Assembly (NCBI GenBank): GCA_949358305.1
Contig: CASHSZ010000006.1
Coordinates: 50,001-114,000, forward strand
DNA from: Strigamia acuminata
Taxonomy: Eukaryota > Arthropoda > Chilopoda > Geophilomorpha > Linotaeniidae
Reading direction: 5' to 3'
Length of the DNA: 64,000 nucleotides
Position 1 is the stretch's first letter. Each line of letters starts with the position of its first letter. The position numbers and the translations under genes were made by a program. The notes beneath the pieces were generated by a model. It was not told the origin of the DNA. It saw only the letters and a list, made by a program, of their open reading frames with translations, and made no database searches. Below are positions 10,063 to 22,532 of this stretch, piece by piece.

Positions 10063-10479
10063 GTTTTCGTTTCTGGCAAAGCTGTATTGTCAAACACGCA
10101 TTCCATTGACATTGCCATACATTGTGCCGTTTCAGTTTGGTCCCTTCTTCGTTTCAGATAGTGATGGTGAACACTCTCCCGCGAGGTTGCGGGAGGGTGG
10201 GGGGGAGTCGAAAGATTCGGCTCTCCTTTTATTTCTTCGTTTTATTTTTTTATTTTCATTTACCGTTCTCATCTTTATTTTCATTCTCGTTTTTTATTTT
10301 CGTTTACATGTTTCTATTTTTATTTCCACGGTGTGTCGGGAGGGCGCGCGAAAACCTACTCGCCCAATCTCCGTGGTCGCATTTTCCAAATTTTGTCACT
10401 GGATTTCGCGCTTGCGGTGGGGATGGGCGCGCGCAGGCTCCGTCGTCGTGCCAGAAACTCCACTGTGTGATGTAGTCGC

Positions 10480-10510
<31 letters not shown>

Positions 10511-10685
10511 ACCTAAACCACCACCACCACCACCACCACCACCATCGTCGTCTCTTCTCTCCTTTTCTTTTAATTTTTGTTAATTTTTGTTAATTTTTGT
10601 TAATTTTGTAATTTTGTAATTTTGTAATTTTGTAATTTTGTAATTTTTGAAATTTTTATTTTTAACTTTTGAATGTACAAATGTA

Positions 10686-10724
<39 letters not shown>

Positions 10725-10801
10725 ATACAATAATCAGACTTTATTCTTCAGTCTTAAAAATATAAAAAAAATAAAAAAAAAAAATATTGTAAACCACTCG
10801 T
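10063..10801. other. Low-complexity part of the arm repeat (copy 1)
   Basis: Holds (CGC/CGT)n near 10474-10510, (CCA)n near 10517-10543, tandem TTTTTGTTAA-like and TTTTGTAA units near 10570-10650, and (AAAT)n near 10685-10727. A minus-sense open stretch (about 10560-10310) is discussed under rejected items. No supported gene. Confidence 0.6.
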
Positions 10802-11203
10802 TTACGGTCCACGGGGAAATAAATAAATAAATAAATACATAAATGAATGAATGAATGAATGAATAATTAGAATCGAAGAGTGGCTGTCGTCGTCGTCGTC
10901 GCCGCCGTCGCCGCCGGTCCTCTCCTCGCCACCTTTATCACCGGTCGCCCCTTTGTCGTCGCCTTCGTCGTCCACCGGCTCCGTATCATCGGCCATCGCT
11001 CCCATCCACTTCTTCTCCACCCTCTCCAACATGTTCTCGAATCGTTCCTCCGTTCTCGCCAGCATCGCTTCCAATTTTGCCTCCGTCCTCGCCATCATCT
11101 TCTCGACCATCGCCTCCAGCGCCGTCTCCTCGCTCTTCTTTTCACTCGGTGTCGGTGGCGGCGGCGGCGGCGGTGGTCGCGCAGACGCACCCCCTCGACG
11201 CAA
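10802..11203 (-). CDS. Gene H copy 1: coiled-coil exon
   Basis: Exactly inverted copy of the exon at 19652-20053 (see there). The acceptor-side pyrimidine tract is the (GA)n/(A)n run at 11208-11330. Confidence 0.5.
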   Translation of the reverse strand: MRRGGASARPPPPPPPPTPSEKKSEETALEAMVEKMMARTEAKLEAMLARTEERFENMLERVEKKWMGAMADDTEPVDDEGDDKGATGDKGGEERTGGDGGDDDDDSHSSILIIHSFIHSFMYLFIYLFPRGP

Positions 11204-11207
11204 CTAG

Positions 11208-11372
<165 letters not shown>

Positions 11373-11407
11373 GCCCTCCGCGCCCCGTCGGCGTAGGCGC
11401 CGGCCGT

Positions 11408-11445
<38 letters not shown>

Positions 11446-11840
11446 GCCCGGGAATCGCCCTTCCGCCCGTCACCGAATTTTGTCAATATCTGATAAATTT
11501 CCACAGAATTGCAGCGACATTGTACGAGATATTTCTGCCCGATTTGACGGACTTATGTAAAACATTGCTGAAATTCCGTGGAAATTTATAAAATATTGAC
11601 AAAGGTTGGTGACCGACCCACGGCGCGTCGCGGCGCGTTCGGAGCACGCGACCCGATCCCCCCCCCCTCCCCCCGTCCCCAAAAAACCACGCCTCGAGGA
11701 ACCCCGAGGTTCGGTTTCCGACCGGGTCGCCTCTTGATCCGACTCGGGGCGCGTCACGGCGCGGTCGGAGGACGGCCCTCGTCCCCAAAAACCACACTCC
11801 GGGTCACGTGGTCTCGCGCCCGACTCTTTCAGTTTTCCCG
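11373..11840 (-). mobile_element. T2 terminal module (arm copy 1)
   Basis: Reading inward from the satellite edge: the outer 180 bp with CCACGTGACCCGGAGTG, a G-run, an imperfect inverted repeat of about 43 bp (TTTGTCAATATTTTATAAAT type) around a central 35 bp, then a GC-rich stretch with a short (CT)n. Same module as T5 and T8 and as the ends of island I. Confidence 0.8.
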
Positions 11841-13658
11841 TTACGGGATCGTGACGGGACTGTCGGCGGCCCGTTAACGGCCCGTGCGACCCCATGCGGG
11901 CCGTTGACGGGCCGTTGACGGCCCGTTAACGGCCCGTCAACGGCCCGTCAACGGCCCGCAACGGCCCGCACGGGCCGTTAACGGGCCGTCGACGATCCCG
12001 TCACGATCCCGCAACGGCCCGCACGGGCCGTTAACGGGCCGCTGACGGTCCCGTCACGATCCCGCAACGGCCCGCACGGGCCGTTAACGGGCCGTCGACG
12101 ATCCCGTCACGATCCCGCAACGGCCCGCACGGGCCGTTAACGGGCCGCTGACGGTCCCGTCACGATCCCGCAACGGCCCGCACGGGCCGTTAACGGGCCG
12201 TCGACGGTCCCGTCACGATCCCGCAACGGCCCGCATGGAGTCGTACGGGCCGTTAATGGGCTGCCGACGGTCCCGTCACGATCCCGTCACGGCTCGTGCG
12301 GGCCGTTAACGGGCCGCCGACAGTCCCGTCACGATCCCGTCACGGCCTGTGCGGGCCGTTAACGGGCCGTTAACGGGCCGTTAACGGCCCGTTAACGGCG
12401 TAAAACCAAAAACAGGATTCGAGATTAATGTCTATGAATGTTGTACGCGTTTTCACGTACGTGTTGTCGGTTGTTGATTTTTTCGATTTACGCCGTAACG
12501 GCCCGTTAACGGCCCGTTAACGGCCCGTCAACGGCCCGTCAACGGCCCGCAACGGCCCGCACGGGCCGTTAACGGGCCGTCGACGATCCCGTCACGATCC
12601 CGCAACGGCCCGCACGGGCCGTTAACGGGCCGCTGACGGTCCCGTCACGATCCCGCAACGGCCCGCACGGGCCGTTAACGGGCCGTCGACGATCCCGTCA
12701 CGATCCCGCAACGGCCCGCACGGGCCGTTAACGGGCCGCTGACGGTCCCGTCACGATCCCGCAACGGCCCGCACGGGCCGTTAACGGGCCGTCGACGGTC
12801 CCGTCACGATCCCGCAACGGCCCGCACGGGCCGTTAACGGGCCGCTGACGGTCCCGTCACGATCCCGCAACGGCCCGCACGGGCCGTTAACGGGCCGTCG
12901 ACGGTCCCGTCACGATCCCGCAACGGCCCGCACGGGCCGTTAACGGCCCGTTAACGGCCCGTTAACGGCCCGTTAACGGGGCAAAACCGAAAACAGGATT
13001 CGAGATTAATGTCTATGAATGTTGTACGCGTTTTCATGTACGTGTTGTCGGTTGTTGATTTTTTCGATTCACGCCGTAACGGCCCGTTAACGGCCCGTTA
13101 ACGGCCCGTCAACGGCCCGTCAACGGCCCGCAACGGCCCGCACGGGCCGTTAACGGGCCGTCGACGATCCCGTCACGATCCCGCAACGGCCCGCACGGGC
13201 CGTTAACGGGCCGCTGACGGTCCCGTCACGATCCCGTCACGGCCTTCGTTCCCGGACTTCGGCTCGCCGACGGCCCGTACGACCTCACGCGGGCCGTTAA
13301 CGGGCCGTTAACGGCCCGTTAACGGCCCGTTAACGGCGTAAAACCAAAAACAGGATTCGAGATTAATGTCTATGAATGTTGTACGCGTTTTCACGTACGT
13401 GTTGTCGGTTGTTGATTTTTTCGATTCACGCCGTAACGGCCCGTTAACGGCCCGTTAACGGCCCGTCAACGGCCCGTCAACGGCCCGCATGGAGTCGTAC
13501 GGGCCGTTAACGGGCCGCCGACGGTCCCGTCACGATCCCGTCACGGCCCGTGCGGGCCGTTAACGGGCCGCCAACGGTCCCGTCACGATCCCGTCACGGC
13601 TCGTGCGGGCCGTTAACGGGCCGCCGACAGTCCCGTCACGATCCCGTAACGGGCTGAA
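11841..13658. repeat. Satellite block S2
   Basis: 53-bp monomers in two alternating variants (GTCGACGAT and GCTGACGGT types, making 106-bp dimers). Each contains CACGGGCCGTTAACGGGCC. Three copies of a spacer of about 98 bp (12397-12495, 12978-13077, 13334-13433) interrupt it. The spacers share a core with ATTAATGTCTATGAATGTTG and ends GGCGTAAA / TTTACGCC. The first 100 bp next to T2 run in the opposite orientation and the polarity flips near 11940. Confidence 0.95.
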
Positions 13659-15650
13659 AACGGGAAAACTGAAAGAGTCGGGTGCGAGACCACGTGACCC
13701 GGAGTGTGGTTTTTGGGGGCGAGGGCCGTCCTCCGACCGCGCCGTGACGCGCCCCGAGTCGGATCAAGAGGCGACCCGGTCGGAAACCGAACCTCGGGGT
13801 TCCTCGAGGCGTGGTTTTTTGGGGACGGGGGGAGGGGGGGGGGGGGGATCGGGTCGCGTGCTCCGACCGCGCCGCAACGCGATGTGGGTCGGTCACCAAC
13901 TTTTGTCAATTTTTGACAAATTTCCACGGAATTTCAGCAACATTTTACGAGACGTTTCTGCCCGACTAGACACGTTTCCGCAGGTTTTAGCAAAACAACG
14001 TTAAATTCTGTGGAAATTTATCAAATGTTGACAAAATTCTGTGCAAGTTTTGTCAGATACTTACTTACTTACGATATAAACTCGAACGTCGTCCATCGAC
14101 ACTCTCAACATTCCACCGGACATTTTCCGGAAGAGTTTGTCCCGATCGGGACCACGCCTCGACGAAGCCCGGGACCCGGTTTCCGACCGGGTCGTTTTTG
14201 GCCCAAGTCACGGCGCGTCGCGGCGCTTTCGGAGCACGCGACCCGATCCCCCCCTCCCCCCGTTCTCAAAAACCACGCCTCGACGAAGCCCGGGACCCGG
14301 TTTCCGACCGGGTCGTTTTTGGCCCAAGTCACGGCGCGTCGCGGCGCTTTCGGAGCACGCGACCCGATCCCCCCCTCCCCCCGTTCTCAAAAACCACGCC
14401 TCGACGAAGCCCGGGACCCGGTTTCCGACCGGGTCGTTTTTGGCCCAAGTCACGGCGCGTCGCGGCGCGTTCGGAGCACATGAACCGATCCCCCCTCCCT
14501 CCCGTCACAAAAACCACGTTTTAGCGAAACCCTTGACCGGTCACAAAACCCACCGAACACCGAAAAGCAACGAACAAAACGCGCTCGGTCGCACGAACTA
14601 CTCGGCCAAAACAACATCCGCAAATTCCGCATCGCAGTCGCGATCAACGAAACAACGTATAGGCCGCCGTAATGTTAAAAAGCGGGACCCTTTCGCCCCC
14701 GACAAAATCCGCACACGTACCCCAAGGTTAAGCGCCGACTGGTCCCCGGCCGGCCGCGTCCGGGCGTCGCGTCCGCACGCCTGCTTTGCCTATCCTTCGG
14801 AAGCGAGTGCACCCGCAAAATCCGCACTTTGGGAGTGACTATTCCTCGGATTCCGGCCGGACCAAACTCTTCCGGAAAATGTCCGGGGGAATGCTGAGAG
14901 TGCCGATAGACGACATTCGATTTTATGTCGTGGATTTTTGTGCGGTTTGCGCCGTGTTTATTATTCGTACGAGATTTGGTATTTTCGCAGGGTTGTTGTC
15001 GCGCGAGATTCATCGGGGTAAAGCGAGTTCATCAACGACCTCGCCGGTGAATGTTGCTAAAAATCTGTGCAAGTGTTGTCAAATATTGCCGTGATTCGAT
15101 GGAATTTTTGTCAGACATTGGGAAATTTTTTTTGACTTGTCCAACGCGCCAGTAAATCGAGCGTCCACACGCGCCCACATGCGTGAACAGTGCACTCGCC
15201 CTCCGCGCCCCGTCGGCGTAGGCGCCGGCCGTCCCCCCTTTCTCTCTCTCTCTCTCTCTTCCGCCCGGGAATCGCCCTTCCGCCCGTCACCGAATTTTGT
15301 CAATATCTGATAAATTTCCACAGAATTGCAGCGACATTGTACGGGATATTTCTGCCCGATTTGACGGACTTATGTAAAACATTGTTGAAATTCCGTGGAA
15401 ATTTATAAAATATTGACAAAGGTTGGTGACCGACCCACGGCGCGTTGCGGCGCGGTCGGAGCACGCGACCCAATCCCCCCCTCCCCCCGTCCCCAAAAAA
15501 CCACGCCCCGAGGAACCCCGAGGTTCGGTTTCCGACCGGGTCGCCTCTTGATCCGACCCGGGGCGCGTCACGGCGCGGTCGGAGGACGGCCCTCGCCCCC
15601 AAAAACCACACTCCGGGTCACGTGGTCTCGCACCCGACTCTCTCAGTTAT
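13659..15650. mobile_element. Island I: 2-kb inverted-repeat (foldback-type) element
   Basis: Ends are inverted T modules (13659-14040 and 15300-15650, about 350 bp each). Inside lies a second inverted repeat of about 56 bp (14093-14148 / 14859-14915) and three tandem 121-bp units starting at 14151, 14272 and 14393. No credible transposase or other protein is encoded: open frames are GC-rich repeats in several frames. This resembles a non-autonomous inverted-repeat transposon. An exact inverted copy is at 47339-49330 and a deleted copy at 7141-7530. Target-site duplications cannot be judged because the flanks are palindromic satellite. Confidence 0.7.
14151..14514. repeat. 121-bp tandem repeat, three copies
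   Basis: Units starting ACCACGCCTCGACGAAGCCC at 14151, 14272 and 14393. Each includes a G-rich/C-rich run next to CGCGACCCGATCC, which itself resembles the inner part of the T module, so the triplication is built from T-like sequence. Confidence 0.9.
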
Positions 15651-18600
15651 CCCGTTACGGCCCTTGGCCGTAACGGGCCGTTACGGGATCGTGACGGGAC
15701 CGTCGGCGGCCCGTTAACGGCCCGCACGGGCCGTGACGGGATCGTGACGGGACCGTTGGCGGCCCGTTAACGGCCCGCACGCGCCGTGACGGGACCGTGA
15801 CGGGACCGTCGGCGGCCCGTTAACGGCCCGTACGACTCCATGCGGGCCGTTGACGGGCCGTTAACGGGCCGTTAACGGGCCGTTAACGGCGTAAATCGAA
15901 AAAATCAACAACCGACAACACGTACGTGAAAACGCGTACAACATTCATAGACATTAATCTCGAATCCTGTTTTTGGTTTTACGCCGTTAACGGGCCGTTA
16001 ACGGGCCGTTAACGGCCCGTTAACGGCCCGTTAACGGCCCGCGTGAGGTCGTACGGGCCGTCGGCGAGCCGAAGTCCGGGAACGAAGGCCGTGACGGGAT
16101 CGTGACGGGACTGTCGGCGGCCCGTTAACGGCCCGCACGCGCCGTGACGGGACCGTGACGGGACCGTCAGCGGCCCGTTAACGGCCCGTGCGGGCCGTTG
16201 CGGGATCGTGACGGGATCGTCGACGGCCCGTTAACGGCCCGTGCGGGCCGTTGCGGGATCGTGACGGGACCGTCAGCGGCCCGTTAACGGCCCGTGCGGG
16301 CCGTTGCGGGATCGTGACGGGATCGTCGACGGCCCGTTAACGGCCCGTGCGGGCCGTTGCGGGCCGTTGACGGGCCGTTGACGGGCCGTTAACGGGCCGT
16401 TAACGGGCCGTTACGGCGTGAATCGAAAAAATCAACAACCGACAACACGTACATGAAAACGCGTACAACATTCATAGACATTAATCTCGAATCCTGTTTT
16501 TGGTTTTACGCCGTTAACGGGCCGTTAACGGGCCGTTAACGGCCCGTTAACGGCCCGCGTGAGGTCGTACGGGCCGTCGGCGAGCCGAAGTCCGGGAACG
16601 AAGGCCGTGACGGGATCGTGACGGGACCGTCAGCGGCCCGTTAACGGCCCGTGCGGGCCGTTGCGGGATCGTGACGGGATCGTCGACGGCCCGTTAACGG
16701 CCCGTGCGGGCCGTTGCGGGCCGTTGACGGGCCGTTGACGGGCCGTTAACGGGCCGTTAACGGGCCGTTACGGCGTGAATCGAAAAAATCAACAACCGAC
16801 AACACGTACGTGAAAACGCGTACAACATTCATAGACATTAATCTCGAATCCTGTTTTCGGTTTTGCCCCGTTAACGGGCCGTTAACGGGCCGTTAACGGG
16901 CCGTTAACGGCCCGTGCGGGCCGTTGCGGGATCGTGACGGGACCGTCGACGGCCCGTTAACGGCCCGTGCGGGCCGTTGCGGGATCGTGACGGGACCGTC
17001 AGCGGCCCGTTAACGGCCCGTGCGGGCCGTTGCGGGATCGTGACGGGATCGTCGACGGCCCGTTAACGGCCCGTGCGGGCCGTTGCGGGATCGTGACGGG
17101 ACCGTCAGCGGCCCGTTAACGGCCCGTGCGGGCCGTTGCGGGATCGTGACGGGATCGTCGACGGCCCGTTAACGGCCCGTGCGGGCCGTTGCGGGCCGTT
17201 GACGGGCCGTTGACGGGCCGTTAACGGGCCGTTAACGGGCCGTTACGGCGTGAATCGAAAAAATCAACAACCGACAACACGTACATGAAAACGCGTACAA
17301 CATTCATAGACATTAATCTCGAATCCTGTTTTTGGTTTTACGCCGTTAACGGGCCGTTAACGGGCCGTTAACGGCCCGTTAACGGCCCGCGTGAGGTCGT
17401 ACGGGCCGTCGGCGAGCCGAAGTCCGGGAACGAAGGCCGTGACGGGATCGTGACGGGACCGTCAGCGGCCCGTTAACGGCCCGTGCGGGCCGTTGCGGGA
17501 TCGTGACGGGATCGTCGACGGCCCGTTAACGGCCCGTGCGGGCCGTTGCGGGCCGTTGACGGGCCGTTGACGGGCCGTTAACGGGCCGTTAACGGGCCGT
17601 TACGGCGTAAATCGAAAAAATCAACAACCGACAACACGTACGTGAAAACGCGTACAACATTCATAGACATTAATCTCGAATCCTGTTTTCGGTTTTGCCC
17701 CGTTAACGGGCCGTTAACGGGCCGTTAACGGGCCGTTAACGGCCCGTGCGGGCCGTTGCGGGATCGTGACGGGACCGTCGACGGCCCGTTAACGGCCCGT
17801 GCGGGCCGTTGCGGGATCGTGACGGGACCGTCAGCGGCCCGTTAACGGCCCGTGCGGGCCGTTGCGGGATCGTGACGGGACCGTCAGCGGCCCGTTAACG
17901 GCCCGTGCGGGCCGTTGCGGGATCGTGACGGGATCGTCGACGGCCCGTTAACGGCCCGTGCGGGCCGTTGCGGGCCGTTGACGGGCCGTTGACGGGCCGT
18001 TAACGGGCCGTTAACGGGCCGTTACGGCGTGAATCGAAAAAATCAACAACCGACAACACGTACATGAAAACGCGTACAACATTCATAGACATTAATCTCG
18101 AATCCTGTTTTTGGTTTTACGCCGTTAACGGGCCGTTAACGGGCCGTTAACGGCCCGTTAACGGCCCGCGTGAGGTCGTACGGGCCGTCGGCGAGCCGAA
18201 GTCCGGGAACGAAGGCCGTGACGGGATCGTGACGGGACCGTCAGCGGCCCGTTAACGGCCCGTGCGGGCCGTTGCGGGATCGTGACGGGATCGTCGACGG
18301 CCCGTTAACGGCCCGTGCGGGCCGTTGCGGGCCGTTGACGGGCCGTTGACGGGCCGTTAACGGGCCGTTAACGGGCCGTTACGGCGTGAATCGAAAAAAT
18401 CAACAACCGACAACACGTACGTGAAAACGCGTACAACATTCATAGACATTAATCTCGAATCCTGTTTTCGGTTTTGCCCCGTTAACGGGCCGTTAACGGG
18501 CCGTTAACGGGCCGTTAACGGCCCGTGCGGGCCGTTGCGGGATCGTGACGGGACCGTCGACGGCCCGTTAACGGCCCGTGCGGGCCGTTGCGGGATCGTG

Positions 18601-18972
18601 ACGGGACCGTCAGCGGCCCGTTAACGGCCCGTGCGGGCCGTTGCGGGATCGTGACGGGATCGTCGACGGCCCGTTAACGGCCCGTGCGGGCCGTTGCGGG
18701 ATCGTGACGGGACCGTCAGCGGCCCGTTAACGGCCCGTGCGGGCCGTTGCGGGATCGTGACGGGACCGTCAGCGGCCCGTTAACGGCCCGTGCGGGCCGT
18801 TGCGGGATCGTGACGGGATCGTCGACGGCCCGTTAACGGCCCGTGCGGCCGTTGCGGGCCGTTGACGGGCCGTTGACGGGCCGTTAACGGGCCGTCAACG
18901 GCCCGTCAACGGCCCGCATGGGGTCGCACGGGCCGTTAACGGGCCGCCGACAGTCCCGTCACGATCCCGTAA
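15651..18972. repeat. Satellite block S3
   Basis: The same satellite, mostly in reverse orientation, with seven spacers (near 15888, 16413, 16770, 17247, 17603, 18024 and 18382) and the CCGAAGTCCGGGAACGAAGG segment recurring in some intervals. Polarity flips near 18895, about 80 bp before T5, mirroring S2. Confidence 0.95.
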
Positions 18973-19367
18973 CGGGAAAACTGAAAGAGTCGGGCGCGAG
19001 ACCACGTGACCCGGAGTGTGGTTTTTGGGGACGAGGGCCGTCCTCCGACCGCGCCGTGACGCGCCCCGAGTCGGATCAAGAGGCGACCCGGTCGGAAACC
19101 GAACCTCGGGGTTCCTCGAGGCGTGGTTTTTTGGGGACGGGGGGAGGGGGGGGGGATCGGGTCGCGTGCTCCGAACGCGCCGCGACGCGCCGTGGGTCGG
19201 TCACCAACCTTTGTCAATATTTTATAAATTTCCACGGAATTTCAGCAATGTTTTACATAAGTCCGTCAAATCGGGCAGAAATATCTCGTACAATGTCGCT
19301 GCAATTCTGTGGAAATTTATCAGATATTGACAAAATTCGGTGACGGGCGGAAGGGCGATTCCCGGGC

Positions 19368-19405
<38 letters not shown>

Positions 19406-19440
19406 ACGGCCGGCGCCTACGCCGACGGGGCGCGGAGGGC
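18973..19440 (+). mobile_element. T5 terminal module (arm copy 2)
   Basis: Same module as T2, inverted. The left edge is the transition CCCGTAACGGG to AAAACTGAAAGAGTCGGG. Confidence 0.8.
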
Positions 19441-19645
<205 letters not shown>

Positions 19646-19651
19646 CGCTAG

Positions 19652-20053
19652 TTGCGTCGAGGGGGTGCGTCTGCGCGACCACCGCCGCCGCCGCCGCCAC
19701 CGACACCGAGTGAAAAGAAGAGCGAGGAGACGGCGCTGGAGGCGATGGTCGAGAAGATGATGGCGAGGACGGAGGCAAAATTGGAAGCGATGCTGGCGAG
19801 AACGGAGGAACGATTCGAGAACATGTTGGAGAGGGTGGAGAAGAAGTGGATGGGAGCGATGGCCGATGATACGGAGCCGGTGGACGACGAAGGCGACGAC
19901 AAAGGGGCGACCGGTGATAAAGGTGGCGAGGAGAGGACCGGCGGCGACGGCGGCGACGACGACGACGACAGCCACTCTTCGATTCTAATTATTCATTCAT
20001 TCATTCATTCATTTATGTATTTATTTATTTATTTATTTCCCCGTGGACCGTAA
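19652..20053 (+). CDS. Gene H copy 2: coiled-coil exon
   Basis: An open frame of 133 codons starts right after the acceptor CGCTAG. It has a Pro8 run, then repeated MVEKMMARTEAKLEAML-type heptads (an amphipathic coiled coil), then an acidic Asp/Glu/Gly tail with a run of five Asp. The last 25 residues are encoded by (ATTC)n and (ATTT)n repeats and look like read-through of 3'UTR-type sequence, although no earlier stop exists. AATAAA follows at about 20109. No in-frame Met precedes residue 31 and no upstream coding exon was found between the T module and this exon, so the gene may be 5'-truncated by the island boundary. Three identical copies exist (10802-11203 minus, 51603-52004 plus). Family not recognised. 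Confidence 0.5.
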   Translation: MRRGGASARPPPPPPPPTPSEKKSEETALEAMVEKMMARTEAKLEAMLARTEERFENMLERVEKKWMGAMADDTEPVDDEGDDKGATGDKGGEERTGGDGGDDDDDSHSSILIIHSFIHSFMYLFIYLFPRGP

Positions 20054-20130
20054 ACGAGTGGTTTACAATATTTTTTTTTTTTATTTTTTTTATATTTTTA
20101 AGACTGAAGAATAAAGTCTGATTATTGTAT

Positions 20131-20169
<39 letters not shown>

Positions 20170-20360
20170 TACATTTGTACATTCAAAAGTTAAAAATTTC
20201 AAAAGTTAAAAATAAAAATTTCAAAAATTACAAAATTACAAAATTACAAAATTACAAAATTACAAAATTAACAAAAATTAACAAAAATTAACAAAAATTA
20301 AAAGAAAAGGAGAGAAGAGACGACGATGGTGGTGGTGGTGGTGGTGGTGGTGGTTTAGGT

Positions 20361-20391
<31 letters not shown>

Positions 20392-20808
20392 GCGACTACA
20401 TCACACAGTGGAGTTTCTGGCACGACGACGGAGCCTGCGCGCGCCCATCCCCACCGCAAGCGCGAAATCCAGTGACAAAATTTGGAAAATGCGACCACGG
20501 AGATTGGGCGAGTAGGTTTTCGCGCGCCCTCCCGACACACCGTGGAAATAAAAATAGAAACATGTAAACGAAAATAAAAAACGAGAATGAAAATAAAGAT
20601 GAGAACGGTAAATGAAAATAAAAAAATAAAACGAAGAAATAAAAGGAGAGCCGAATCTTTCGACTCCCCCCCACCCTCCCGCAACCTCGCGGGAGAGTGT
20701 TCACCATCACTATCTGAAACGAAGAAGGGACCAAACTGAAACGGCACAATGTATGGCAATGTCAATGGAATGCGTGTTTGACAATACAGCTTTGCCAGAA
20801 ACGAAAAC
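20054..20808. other. Low-complexity part of the arm repeat (copy 2)
   Basis: AT-rich microsatellites, then (GGT)n and (GAC/GGC)n runs and mixed-composition sequence. Differs from copy 1 by one extra 16-bp piece (TCAAAAGTTAAAAATT type near 20190). No supported gene. Confidence 0.55.
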
Positions 20809-20883
20809 TCGCGGGAGCGGGATTCGAACCCTCGATCCACAACTCCGTACGGCAGGTAACTCTGCCCGCTCGGCCACCCGGGC
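20809..20883 (-). ncRNA. tRNA-like Pol III unit, copy 2
   Basis: Reverse-complement copy of 9988-10062 with intact A and B boxes and an adjacent terminator. Confidence 0.6.
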
Positions 20884-21076
20884 CCGGAGACAAAGCGTCG
20901 CTATTTTCGATGACGACGTTTGTCGTTATTACTAATCATTATCGGTTATTGATTATTAATCGTCGATTATTAATTAATTATTGATTATTAATTATTAGTT
21001 GTCAGTTATTGCCATTATTAGTGTCGTTTATTCATTAATCTTTTTCGCGTCACCGGTCGACCGACATGCTCTAGCG

Positions 21077-22532
<1,456 letters not shown>

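Noticed and set aside
10031-10516. 161-codon frame (and copies near 20.4 and 52.3 kb)
   Set aside because: It begins inside the tRNA-like sequence with a non-ATG start and runs through AT-rich low-complexity DNA.
13659-15650. Transposase gene in island I (frames of 100-230 codons)
   Set aside because: The frames are Arg/Pro-rich translations of the 121-bp repeats in several frames and strands; no catalytic motif.
11841-18972. CRISPR-like alternation of repeats and spacers in the satellite
   Set aside because: Spacers are the same sequence each time, repeats are palindromic satellite monomers, and the context is eukaryotic.
20300-20572. Plus-strand frame with Gly/Asp runs and DYITQWSFWHDDGACARP, ending at TAA near 20570 (also in the other arm copies)
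   Set aside because: The composition looks exon-like, but no start, acceptor or family match was found; possible but not supported.
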